DNA from: Floccularia luteovirens
Lineage: Eukaryota; Basidiomycota; Agaricomycetes; Agaricales; Squamanitaceae
DNA: 64,000 nucleotides
NCBI GenBank assembly: GCA_009739215.1
Contig: VSJF01000003.1
Span: 62,001-126,000 of the forward strand
Reading direction: 5' to 3'
The notes under the pieces were generated by a model, which was not told where the DNA came from, searched no databases, and saw only the letters and a program-made list of their open reading frames with translations. The translations under genes were made by a program, and so were the position numbers. Numbering within the stretch: the stretch's first letter is position 1; each line of letters begins with the position of its first letter. This document shows, one piece after another, positions 1 through 12,574 of the stretch.

Positions 1-507
1 AGGTGACGGGTCAACAGGAAATAAAGACTCAAAGCTCCGCCTCGCAAGTTTATGAATATTAGGGAAATCGAGACGAAGGGGACTGGATATCCTTAGCACG
101 GATATCACATGTGAAAATGGCGTTGTATCATCTAGGGGACTTGATACTTGATATTAGTTTCAATATTTAAAAAGGTGGATGTGTTGGTTTTCTGATCTAT
201 TCATAGCAAAGAGTGTTGCAATTACGGACACTTACATGTCATGATATATATGCTTGAGTAAAGCTTCTGTATCAGAAACTGTGACTTGTCGACCAAGTTC
301 GACGTAATTGCAACCATCGGAACCGAAGTCTAGTGCGTCAGGAAGATTTTTATTTGATATTTTGTCCCCATTAATATTGAGTGCGGTATGAAGATACTTG
401 GAATGTCGAGATAGTAATGTCTTATGAAGCTTGAAGGCATAACCCTGAACTGCTAGAATTAACGACCCATCTTCAAACCAATATACAGGATGTCGTCGTA
501 TTTGCAC
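1..507 (-). CDS. BTB/POZ domain protein, partial (runs off left edge)
   Basis: A fungal BTB/POZ domain is readable on the minus strand. Exon A (about 507 down to 236) encodes the opening signature RRHPVYWFEDGSLIL, then a hydrophobic strand and FKLHKTLLSRHSKYL, and ends HIYHD. A GTAAGT donor lies at 230-235 and an acceptor at 140-141 (intron 140-235). Exon B (139 to 1) continues with PLDDTTPFSHVISVLR and FPNIHKLARRSFESLFPVD, matching the usual order of this large agaricomycete family. Such proteins mediate dimerisation or adaptor contacts; no specific role is known here. The true start is not clear: the reading frame has no ATG close by, and an ATG-initiated reading at about 553 would join only if one base were missing in the CCC run near 510. 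The 3' end lies outside the window. Confidence 0.8.
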
Positions 508-545
508 AGGGTTTCTCGCGTTCCGAAGAAAGTAGATTCGCTTGC

Positions 546-3500
546 ATTTTCGCTAGCTAGCATCGAGTGTTGATCCCTGCCGCAGTCACTAGATGATCTA
601 TCAATATCTTATCTGCAGGTATGATACTTGTTTGTTATTGTTGCTCAAAGGCTTCCGAATCATTATACACATGGTTCTCGAGGCCCTTACACGGCCTCAA
701 ACATCGAACACTACTACTCATGAAACGGCGATATTCATGTACCGTAGAAGAGGTCCCATGTGACCATTCAGCCAACATTAGAAACTACTGTCCCGCGGCC
801 GTCTCTGCTTATCGGTATGAATCACACCCAGATGAGAAGTTCCTCTTCTGTATAATAACATTTGTATTGCAAGGTGTCCAGTTCTCGGGAAGATCGCTTC
901 TTGTTCAGCAGGTTCGGCTACGGTGACTTGCACTGTGAAGCGTTCCTCTCTCTCGCAAAGCCGAACTCATCATTGATAGTACGCGACGGCTAAATAACAC
1001 CAGGGACACTTCCCAAATACCTATAACTCATTACAAAGCCCACCTACATTTCCGTGGATCTTAGAAAGGTGCACATTCTTCCTGGTAATATATACGAGAC
1101 CTGTCGAAAAAAACTCCTCAGGAACTTGCCCATGGCCAGTGCCAGTGAAAGCCCGAGAGTACCAAACAGGATCGCTAATGGGCTGGAGAGTGACAATTGA
1201 TAAGCTGGCCGAGCCGATCAATGAGAGATAAGCTAAAGCGCTGTCGTCTATTGCTATGTGATCAACGCCTCATCGCCTTCGAAGGAGCAAAGACCCTGCT
1301 ATCCCGACTCATGTCCCAGTCCATGGTCTCCTTCCTTATTTGGAACGGTCCCTTGTACTACCCCGCAGTCTTTGACATTGGACAGGCTTCTTCGCTAAGC
1401 TCTTCTCTTTAAAGGCACATCAAAGTCCGGTGTCCCAAAGGCCACAGGCACTGCATTTCTCAAACGGTCGGCTTTGCTTTCAATCAGAAACGTGGAGAAG
1501 GAAATACAATTGATACGCTTGTTTTTTCATCAAAGACTAGAAGGATATATTGGAGTGATAAGATCGTTGATACTGATACACTGACTTTTTTGTTTTGTTT
1601 TGCAGCTTAGATCGTTGGACAAACTACAAGGGTATCATAGCGACTGGAATACGATAATTCAATAGTTCAAGGTTGCGCGAGAATCGCATCATTCACATTT
1701 CTCTCCCACGATTGATGGGGAATGGATGCTACTGCAAATTAGTAACAATGAACCATTCGCACACGGCGGAGGCTGCTTTTTGTGTCGTACGACCACAATA
1801 TAGTCGGTAGGATCAACATATACGAGAACAGAAGAGAATTGTGACAGCTTTCAGCCTTTGAACGTCGATTGCCAGTTCATTTGTGATCGATCATTAAATT
1901 TACATGACGAAGGGGGTTAATAGTACTGAGTGACCAAGTGAAGACACACGACCTCCGATATGCCGAAGTCTGAAATTGAAATGCTATCATTGGGTCTAGT
2001 TTGAAGCCAGGAGGACTCACCATAACAATGATGGGTGATTGTTGCCGCCGTTAGAGATAAATGAGCTTGCGCATATTTAACATCTGAAATTCGATTTTCT
2101 TTGATATGTAACGACCGGCCCCCGTATTGTGCAGGTCCACCAACAACAAACTTTTCCTGAGAGTACAGAGTTCGTAAATTCTTCTTCCAAGAGACGTTAA
2201 CGTCACCAGATATTCACAATAAGTAACGTAAGCCCTTCTCTTTTACTCGCATGTGACCGACAAATATAATATGTTCCCCCAAAAAAGCGCCACTGCCAGC
2301 GTACAACCTCCGGAGCCGAAGATATTTCGGGAACGAGGTTCGCGCATCAGCAAAAAGAAGCTTATGAATGACAGTAAGGCAGTGATGCAGAAGAAGACGG
2401 TGCCTATGGGACAAAAACGGTATCCGGTGTTAAAACGAGCGGATGCAACTGCAGCCGTGTACAATGGCTTTGATCCCATCCCCACGTCAGATCAGTCACC
2501 TATTGGCGAGAATACAACCCCAGATGGGTCACAAGTTCATAACTGCTGATGATAAGGTTGAACAGTTTATCCCAGAATTTTGGATGTTGACTTCATAGGC
2601 GGTGGAGTTTTACATACAGCAAGATCACGAAATCCTCGGATATGTCTCTTTTTGCTCACGAAGGAAGTCGCCAACCTCTTGTAACCCATAACAAGCGATC
2701 AAAAAGTTGGGTGCCTGAAATCATCCAAGAGAGAAGTGTCGGTGAAGTACTGAGCCCGACCAAAACTTGGTGTGGGAGTTCGCTGGGTTGAAACAGGATG
2801 TAATGGAAGCGTACTACATAACTTATCTATTGAGCAAATTTTCAGGGATGGTGATACGATTGATGAGCTGTGGAGAGTGTAAGTATTAGTGTACTAAGTA
2901 ATTGTCAACTCCCGAGTTATCGGTAATTACTGCCAAAATATCTCACTTTAAGTCACGAAGTATGTGTATTGCCAGTTCCAATTGAGCATAGTTCAAAATC
3001 AATAAGATCCCAACCATAGACACGGAGGTGATGAACATGATCAAAGGGTAAGTAAGAGGTTCATCCTGTATGACTGCCATGGAGTTGAGGAGTTTTGGCG
3101 TCAGTGATGGTCGGCTGTCAGTGTGGGGGTTTCAGCTTGTTAAGCAACTTGATAATCAAATATTAGAGATGGGGTTGAAAAAAAATTAGTGAAGAGAAAA
3201 ACATGAAATACGAAGCATCGAGAATTCATGTTCGAAAATCAAGGTCTCCGATCAAAGAAAGGCAGATTAGCAGAGTAAAGCCATATGAAAGACGCAAGCA
3301 AGCAACAACTGCATTAAATGGGGTGCTCAATCTGGACTTTATTGGTGATCATATCAATCTGTCTCCCACGTTGTAGTTGTGATCATCGTTTGAACCTGAT
3401 CTGGATGAAAAGCACGTTGCAGGTCCACTATATCTTGCTTCGTTCTGTCGAAATACAGGATAGAAACTGTATTTCGAGCGTTATCCTGTTATCCCCAGCG

Positions 3501-6500
3501 AGCCATCTGTCGTTATATGTAGATTGAGATTTTTTAGTAATACAAAAGTAAATCGATATCTCACATCCGGTTCCGCCCGAAGGTAAGGAGGGGAGAGGGC
3601 TGACTTTGTGTGTGGGTACTACAAAGTCGCAATTAGGGAAAATAGTGATCTAAACACTTACTTCCTTGATGGTTTTTTGTACGCGAAGATTCTCCAAAGG
3701 GTTATACTAGAACACCAGTCTCTCCCATCCCTTCTGGTCAGCTGAAGGTAGTAACTGAGCTCTACAACCCAAACTTGGAAGAAAGTTTGTTTCGAGAAGA
3801 AGAAAAGACGAGGACGGTGATATACATTCAAAGGAGCGGCAATCTATCCATCTACTAATACAGCAAGTTGGCAAAGGGAGAACCAAATAGATGGCGTGAG
3901 TTTCGTTCTTCAACCCCCTAAAAGAAACACCCCACTCGTAGCCTGCTGGCAAAGCTTGTTATAGATGTAACTTTGATACCTTGGTGAGTTGGCAAAGCAG
4001 GGTCCGAAAACCAAACGCTCTCACACTATAGAGAGATAGAGAGGTGGATGTGAATTGTCTATCATGTAGTTTCACCAAAGCATTTGCCGCGTCAGTTGAC
4101 GACAGCTGAAACAAAGCCAAGGTGTAAATATCGCGCCGTTCCAACGGAGATAACGAGACTTCTTGACCAACTTGAACGACGTAGTCGTTCCATACAACCG
4201 CTCAACGTCCAAGCTGGAGATATTAGCAAATTTTCATTATTGGCTGCGATGATTCTCGAGGATTTCATCTCATCAAGATTCCAGGGACAAGCACCGATAG
4301 AGAGAGAGAAAATAAAACAATCAGTATCTTTCTCCGTCGGAATCTATCATGATGTTATACATAAGTTAAATTACATGAAATGAAATGTTGTCATCATCAA
4401 ACGTGTCGATCAACACGGACTCAGTGGAAGATTTACAGTATCAGCTGTGGAATTCGCCCCTCGTTGTCTATAGTAAACCTCTTCCCTTATTGACGTTTGT
4501 GTCCGACTGAACGTACTTGGTAAAGAGCGCCAACCACATTCGGAGTTTGCAAGCGTCTCAAAGCCGTTCAGGGTGGTGAGGTCCATCGGTCCAGCCTCTG
4601 CGCATGAAGTGACGCAGTGATGCATCACTGCCTTGATTGTTCCAGGATCCGACAACAGACTTCTACGCATCCCTTCTTCCTGAACTTTACCCTGATATAC
4701 TGATTAACCATCATTTTCTCGATATCACCGGGATACACTCAAGAACAACCGTTCACCCCCGGCGCTCAACTCCAAAATATAACAAAAATGAAGAAAAAAA
4801 AACGTCACTCCCCTTGAAAGCCGGGAACGAATACGATCAACAAAGAGAGCTTATGAAAATTTCTCACTCGGGCATACGCCACTTCCGAGTTGACTCCTCT
4901 TGTCTCTTTGAACTAACAATAAAGCAGGTTTTGTAGCGCTGGAAAGGAGGAAAAAAGAAAGAAAAGAGAGAGATCTTCGGGACGAGGCGGTGCGCTAGAG
5001 AAATCTTTTTTGGTTTTGCCACCCCAATATTTCCACTCCATCGAAAAAGACTCCCAAGTAGAGTTCTGCCAAGGGCAAACCTAAACATGTCGGGAGAGGC
5101 CTAGGGAGAAGGTCCTATGGACCGCGAGTTTCCGGGATTTGAAACGGGAGCGGCCTACGCAAACAATCAGCGCCAGCCCTTATCATAGCGAAAAATCCCC
5201 CCCTAGCTACTAAGTGAGACCTCCTCTAGTGTAAGTTACCAAAGGCTATAATTGCTCAAACCCACAATCGTATGTAGATCCAAAAGGCTTTCCAATAGCT
5301 CCCAGTTCAACAGCTGAAAAACAAACCCGGTCAAAAGTTTGAAAGCCTCGTGGTTATAAATATATATCAATCTGGGTTTGTTTTTCCCTTTTTGGAAGTT
5401 TATCTGTTTAATGATTAGTGATTTCTAATACGCCGATTAATTGCCTGAAAGATTATCTCTGCTTAAAATCATTTCAGGGCAAGATCGACCCTCTAAGAGT
5501 CCTTTCCCTCGCTGAGGGGCGGGCCGTACCCAATTACTCCCAACAGTTCCATGCGACAAAAATACTTCTACCAAGTGAAGAATGAAGGGCGCATCTCTTA
5601 GCTCAGTTACAAGAGGTACAATCACCGACCATAGTTCCCGCAAAATATGCCCTGGTTGGAATTATTGACCTTATCAACAAAATCTTGGCCTGACGGGTTG
5701 CAACTACGTACCATTGATATTCTTATCCTGATTGGGTAGAGCATCAAAACCCGCTGGCATCGCTCTTGGGCGTCTATCCGTGGGGTAAGCGGGTGCAATT
5801 TAGAATATGTTCTTTACGTTATATGGCAGGCGGGTGAGTTATTCAAGTTGCCTTATCTCAATAAAACGTTTTTGAGAGCGTCCTCGTTCCTCTCCCCCCA
5901 CCATCTACATCTCAGGCTCATCTGAAGCCGGAAAAAAAAATTAAGATAGGGAATTTCGTATTCTTATTATTATTAGAAGTTTACCCGATGACGAAAAAGC
6001 GGAGCCTGGGCGGCTTTTGTTATCGTCACTTGTTATTTTTTTTTCACACATACAAGATAATGGGGTCGGTATGTGGTTTTGCCGTTGGAGGGTTGAGTCA
6101 AAAGCGGTGCGACTCACTTTCATTTCCAGGGTGGCGTTGTGGTGTTTGGTATTTTACGTGAATCTTTAATTAAAAATGAATGTGGGCTATTCCAGTGACC
6201 AAACTAACACCAAGGGGTGATATGGTGCTTGGGCTCTTTTGGAGTTGGGCATAGCGGAGCGGAAGGTGAGGTGTGGCTTGTCAAAATCGCTGTTGTCATT
6301 CCCGGAAATAAGGTGGTGAACGCTTAAACCCAGCTATCACAAAAAAACAAAGGTAACAAATGTACGACAACAGCAACGAGAGAGGGGAGAGTCATAAAGG
6401 GAGAAAAAAAGGTAACGAGATGTCATCCGGTGATTTCCACCAGGTCCACGGCAAAGGAACAGCTGCATTTCCCTTACCTAGCCGTGTGGGCTCCCATGTA

Positions 6501-9500
6501 TTATTTATAAATCTGCATGTCATATCTTGTTACTATGCTGGGGCATTTTAACTCCAGAGGTGAAGGGATCCTAGTCATACAAAAGATCCCATGACCTCTA
6601 AGGGATCCCAGGAACTCGCTCAGAGAGGGTATGTTTGTTGGGTTCGGGTCTAATGGTCCTTCGGATACTTCTTCCCCTTCATCCACTGGCTTGTGATTCT
6701 TTAACGTTTAACACTCTACCCGGATGCGAGAAAAGTGTGAGTGTATACGCGTATATGTATATGTATGGTGTGCAGGGAATATGTTATTCAAATCATAATC
6801 AGATGGAATTGAATAGCAAAAGCTCTGGCTTCCCGCTCTCTACCATCAAGTTCTTTTCCTGACCATGTAAGCAAAACCCAAAAAAAAAAGTTTGTTTTGT
6901 TGTCAGGTTTTGATCTTTGTATTCCTCCCTTTTTGTACTTTCGTTATAGCCTTATAAGAACGTTAGTGGAGGTTTTTGAAGTGATCAAATGACAATTGGG
7001 AAGCGATGATCATCGATGATGACGAGTGTGATAAGATTAAACTTCGTCACCTGGCCTTACTGTAAACCCTCCAACTCGAACATAACACATACCTCTCCCC
7101 CCGGAGCTCCGCCGCTATCAATTGTTTTTCCCTCCCCGCACCACCATCATCATCATCATCATCCAAAGGTCCAACGCCACCAACACCAACACCAACCCAG
7201 CCCAGGACCGCGCGGCCCGAGGCTCGAAAGATCCCTCCCCCCGTTTGGGTCTTGTGGGTTAATGTACTTGGTTATTACTTTTACAGGGTTATAGGTAAAT
7301 TCAAGACCCGACCCGCTCGAGGTCGTCATAACCTCGGCTGTAATGGAAAGTCGAGTACTGAGTTTAAAGCCGACGCTATATTTAATGATTATTGAGAATT
7401 TGATTTTTTATTTTCACTCAAGACTCAAAAAGAAATTTTGTTACTTAACTGGTAAATACATAAAGATCGGTTGCATTTGGTTGTCATATTATATGTATTT
7501 CTTTTATTACCGGAGGTGTTTATTTTTATCTGATTATAAACACGATTTTACTTTTTTTTCATTTCCGTTCATTCCAATGGTACAATGAAAACCCTAGCGG
7601 TAAGTCGGAATAAAGAATAACGCTAACTCCTATGCAAGTATTAAAAATCACCCCCCAAAAGGGTGTTGTTCTTCTTCTATAAAATGAGGTTTGTATGTCA
7701 GGCTATATATATAAAGCATGTTTTATTACTGCCCCGGTGATCGACTCACCGGTTCACCGGTTCCCCGGGAAATGATGATTAATTTCCAATTTGCTTTACA
7801 TGAAAAAAAAATTACAGGGATGGGGATGATGATACATAATATATGATGATGACGGTGGTAAGGTTGGGGGAAGAGTTTCGGCAATCTCTATGGGGCAAAG
7901 GAAGAAAGGAGGAAAACCAAGGGGCAGGGAGGTGGCGGTGGGCCGCCTTTTTGGCCACGTAGATAACATATGTAAAAGCTGGGTTTGGCCTTTGATTCCT
8001 GTGTTTTTTTATTATCGACGGCTATAGGGAATATGTAATCATGTTTTTCCTCGTAACCAGCCGTGTTGTTTTTTTTTTTGTCCTCGTGAATAATATACTT
8101 TCATTTCAACTTTGTGGCGGGACCTAGAGACCCAGAGTGAGGCAGCGACAATAATGTATGTAGACACCCGTGGAAATTTGTTTTCTCTAGTTACTGAAAG
8201 ATCAACCTTATACTCACCCAAATTAACTTACCATCCTGAGAGACTCTATAAAAGACACCACCTTTACTTCTCCTTTATGATTGTGTGAAATCAGAAAAAC
8301 AACAACACAAAAAACCGGATCTTTGATTAAAGACCAACGAAACTTACACCAAATGTCGAAAGTCTACGTTATCGCTATTGATGGATGTCACGGTTGTTTT
8401 TTTGATTGATTGATGGTGAGAGGATATATTGCGAATTTGAAAATGAAAATGAAAGATGAATACATAATAGAAAACAAAAACTCGGGGAGTGTGCTTGAGG
8501 TGGGAGAGTTTCAAAAAGACTGTGTTATGGATTTTACTGACTCTGACTGCTATTACTCTGCTTGAAAGTAGATTAAAAAAACCGCTTGGAGTTCGTAAAA
8601 AAAAAAAAGTAAAAAAGACAGGAGATTCAAAAAAAAATCAAAAGAAACCCGAGCCCCCGAGGTTTCTTTCAATAGAAATCCAAAAAGGAAGTTTACATAT
8701 ACTCATACATATCTATATCTGAGATGTGCTGAGATGGGAAGATGCTAGAAAATGGAGATGAAAGTGGGGATGCAAGATGCATAATGTAATGTAATGCAAT
8801 ATGTAATATGGTGGGGATATGGAGATGCGGAGAGAGAAAAAAATTACTTATTGGTTAATAGCTACCAGCTACCACCGAATATTTCGGGGGTATCTTTCCC
8901 CCTCGGAATGTATGTAGTTTTCCGTTTTTTCTCTCTATCTGTCATCTGTCATCGGCTATACAGTATTATACAGACAGTTTGAATGTTGAATAGAATACTT
9001 GTATTTGTATTGGCCTCTTCTCTTCCTCTTCCATTTTTGTACTGCCGAATCTTTCTTGGCTCGTTAGTAAGAAGAGTATTAAAAAAACTTTTTTTTTACT
9101 TGTCTACTTGTATGTAAAGTAGATTGATTTAACATTTTATAATATTGTTATCAGTTCGGATATCGGGGACATTTCTGTAAGAGATAAAGAAATTGATTCA
9201 TACATGAGAAGGATACAAAATAGGGTTTAGGAGAGGTTTCGACAACGATAACACTACATGGGATCATCTATAATATAACCAAGGCGGTGATTTTGAGTGT
9301 AAAAGGTTTCTCTGGTTTCAAAACACAACTTGTTTCCTTCATATCATAAAACTGTAAAAAAACATCTTCAAATAGAATACAAAAAAAAACAACCGCTGTA
9401 TCACGTATTTGCGTTATCCATAATCCGTATTCCGTATTCCATCCGCGTTAAAATAATAAAAAAAGAGAGGGCGTTAAGGGAATGGTTTTTATGCATGATT

Positions 9501-10347
9501 GCGTGTTGGCATAGTAAAAAAAAAAAGGGATATCGATACAATATCATGAAAAGTAAAACAACAAAAACAATTAATAATACGTGTTTAGAGAAAAATCACA
9601 CACATACACACACATACGTACTAGCCAACAGCGAAAGGAAAAGAGAGAGAGAGGTATTGATAGAAGAAAAGAAGATTTAAAACAAAAAAACAGCGAGAAG
9701 TGGAACTTCGACTAGGAAGTTTTTCCGCGGCCGGACGCTGTTTTTTACTTCTTTCTTCGAGTTTCGATATATGGTTTCCCTGTAGTGACAAGGATGGGTC
9801 GGAGAGTAGGAGAGGGTTTGGGTATATAAGAGAGGAGACAAACAAAATCATGACGAGTTTGAGGGGGAAGCGTATCGGGGAGCCTTCTCGGCGTTCGGAA
9901 TTCGGGGTTAAGAGTGGGGCGTCCATTGAAAGGAGGTGTGCCAGATGTTTAGAGCGAAAGGCGAAAGCGAGAGTGTGATGGGAGGGAGAGGTCGGGATTA
10001 ACCAAAAATCAAAAAATGAGCGGGAAAAGAGAAGAAATGAAAATAATTCGTCAAAAAGTCGTTTCAATCGGGCTGGTCGTTTTGATAGACTTCTTTTTCT
10101 TTTCTTTTTCGTGTGAAAGAAAGAAAATAACGACAGAGAACCAATTGAAAGATTGACGATTTGGGTAAAGAGGGAGGGGTCTGTCGAGGATCCAGGGGTA
10201 GTCGAAAGGAGTGGAGGGATATCGAGGAGAGAAAATAGAGAAGAAACAAGACAGAAAAAGACGGCCAGAAAGTAATATATAAAAAAGAAAATCTAATTCC
10301 TTCAGAAAAAAAGATTAAAAATTCTCTTCGATTTCTCCTCCTCGTTT
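546..10347. other. Long gene-poor, AT-rich region
   Basis: I see no convincing gene here. Open frames are short, overlap one another on both strands and lack recognisable domains or coherent exon chains. The stretch from about 5.9 to 10.3 kb is rich in poly-A/poly-T runs, with a CAT/ATC microsatellite at about 7141-7163, an AC-rich run near 9599-9618 and three nested 6-bp palindromes at 7748-7769. The right end (about 9.6-10.35 kb) may hold the 3' untranslated region of the bHLH gene. One open frame at 2253-2549 (98 codons, plus strand, lysine-rich) is the least bad candidate but matches nothing I know. Confidence 0.6.
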
Positions 10348-12186
10348 TCACAATATCATACCAAATCCACCGGATCCGCCTCCACCAGCGCTGACAGGTA
10401 CTCCGCCAACTCCTCCCATCCCCGTCAATCCATTCATACCAACCCCTCCGATGCTACCTAGTCCAGACATACCAGTCATAAGCCCACCATTCAAAGAAGA
10501 CAGCGCAGGATTGTTCAAGTTTGTCAACATCTCCATTTCTCGCCACCTTCTATCTTGCTGTTGCTGCTGGTGATGGTGACGTTGTTGCTGTTGGAGATGG
10601 TGCTGATGCTGATTCGTCGCCATCATTTCATAACTTGGACTACCCCCGCTCCTGGAAACACTCCCGCTACTCCCAGTGCTCCTAGCAACACTTGCACTAC
10701 GATCCCTGCCGTTTCGTCGACCACCGTCTCCATCGGCACCGTCCTCATCGCGCTCGCCCATTCCACTAGGGGAAGATGTGTTGTGCGAGACTTCATCACC
10801 TTGTTGTGGCTGATCATCCCCGCGATTAAAGGCAAAAAAACCTCCATTTGACGTAACTGGAGAAGAAGCACTAGGTGAGCCACGTGCGCTGCTCCCACTT
10901 CCACTGGGGCTGTGTCTAGTCGCGGATCCATTTCCATTACTCGATGCATTGTTACCCGACGCATTTGGACCAGCATTTCCTGTCAAACCATGTGCGCTAG
11001 CCGGTGGGGTGAACAAAGACCGTTGAGCTTGCATCATGTGTTGTTGCTGTTGTTGGCCTTGATGAAACATGAACGCAGCTGCCATCTTTTCGGCGTCGAC
11101 CCCAGATTGGGGTAAGAAGTGAGGGCCTTGGGCCTGAGGGTAATGGTTGCCGTTGATGGAGTGATGGGGGATGTGGGGATGGTGACCGTGGGGGTGGTCG
11201 TAAAGGCCATCGAAAACTGGACTGGAGATCATACCAGGAGCAGGACGTGGGAGGATGTGAGCGAGATGCATGGCTGCCTGTTGCTGTTGCTGTTGTTGGT
11301 GATGGTGGTGGTGTTGTTGTTGCTGCTGCTGCTGCTGCACAGAAAAAGGGTTGCCAGCAGACTTCATCATAGCCAACCTTGGATCGTCAATATCGTCGAT
11401 AGGCAAAGCAGAAGGCGGTGCAGAGGAGGGACCCAGAGCGGTGTTGATGGCAAGAGCTTGATGCTGATGGTGGGGGTGCTGGGGAGGCACAGGGCCATAA
11501 TCGTCCTCTGCATCATCCATGTAGCCGTAGCCACCGACGTCACCGTCTTCATCATCTTCGCCTGGGACAGCAGCGATGACTTCTAGTTCACCAGAAAGAA
11601 CCATTGAGAAACCATCACTGCGCAAGGGCTCTTCTACACGGGGGATGGCAGCACGGTCTCGCCATTCATTGAGTTCACGGCGGAGATGGTCGGCTTCAAG
11701 TTTGAGAGAGCGCAACTCGCGGGCGGCGAGGACGCGGTGACGCCTTGATGCATGGATATGAGCGATAGAAGAGTTGACGATTGAAGACTTTGAGGGACGT
11801 CTGATCTGGGAGAGGTTAGGAAGCAGGGCGGCAAGATCCTAGAAATCATTTGTCAGATGGTAAAAAATAGAGATAAGAGCACAGCATACAAGAAAACGAC
11901 CGTTGAGAGTCTCCCTGCGCTGGCGCTCTACTGCGTTATGAGTGGCCCTACGCTCAGCGGTGTTTGCACGTCTACTGGGTTTGCGTTTCAACTGAGCAGC
12001 AGCAGCAGCAGCAGCAGCGGCGGCAGTGGTAGTAGATGATGGAGTGGGGGAAGTGTGGGAAGCAGGGATTGCGGTGGTGGGAGGAGGAGAGACGTTGGTG
12101 TTGTTGAGGGTAGGAGAGATTGGGTTGTCGTCTTCATGGAGAGAGTTGTTGTCAGGAGAGCTTGGGATAGGAAGAGACATGGCCAT
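10348..12186 (-). CDS. bHLH transcription factor with poly-Ala and poly-Gln/His tracts
   Basis: Two exons, 12186-11890 and 11838-10348, are separated by a 51-bp GTATGC..CTAG intron; the join keeps frame and gives about 595 residues. A basic region THNAVERQRRETLN (about residues 86-99) carries the His, Glu and Arg set that in bHLH proteins contacts CACGTG E-boxes. Helix 1, a loop beginning IRRPSKSSIVN and helix 2 follow across the splice site, then a leucine-rich coiled stretch (LKLEADHLRRELNEW). The N-terminus has a run of alanines just before the basic region. The C-terminal part is low complexity, with long Gln and His runs, Ser/Gly-rich segments and a glycine-rich tail. It is probably a nuclear sequence-specific regulator; its targets are unknown. 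A CACGTG site lies in its own upstream region at 12505-12510. The start was chosen as the first ATG of the open frame. Confidence 0.9.
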
Positions 12187-12504
12187 TTGAAAAAACGCGA
12201 GCAGAGCTCAAGCGATAAAGTAAAGAGAGGAAATGAGAAGCCGTCAAGGGTCGCGAGAACTTGTTGAACGTTAATAAAAGAAATGAAGAAGAAGGAAGAG
12301 AAAAACTTACAACAAGCGGTGTCCTTGTCACGGCTGAGGATAAGTCGGAGGGGAGGGAGGGATTCAAGCTGAAAGTGTATTACACAGTTCACTTGTCTTC
12401 ATCAACTAATTCACCCAGTCCCTCTATCCCCATACATTCAGTCCACTGGTCCACTAGATCTAAATCTACTCGGTCCGTCTCCCCGCCTCCGAGGTTCTCC
12501 CTAT

Positions 12505-12510
12505 CACGTG
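12505..12510. promoter_or_regulatory. CACGTG E-box in the divergent bHLH / SWIM-RING promoter
   Basis: A perfect CACGTG palindrome lies in the 388-bp gap between the bHLH start (12186) and the SWIM-RING start (12575). The bHLH protein has the residue set expected for CACGTG recognition, so self-regulation or joint regulation of the divergent pair is possible. This is inference: a six-base motif is expected about once per 4 kb by chance, and another copy occurs inside the SWIM-RING coding region at 12645-12650. Confidence 0.3.
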
Positions 12511-12574
12511 CAGATCCAATCTCTCTTCTCTCAATTAGGTTCGTGAGAGACTCTCTGTCTCCCATCAACCACCA

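Noticed and set aside
2243..2549. Overlapping frames on both strands, one with a hydrophobic run
   Set aside because: Competing frames of similar length and no recognisable family; coding status cannot be decided.
3319..3420. TPP-riboswitch-like strings: GGGGTGCT at 3320 and GAACCTGATCTGGAT about 70 bp on
   Set aside because: The CTGAGA element is missing, the CTGG/CCAG helix and the conserved 3' GGGA do not form, and no thiamine gene follows. The second string also reads naturally as coding for EPDLDE within a short open frame.
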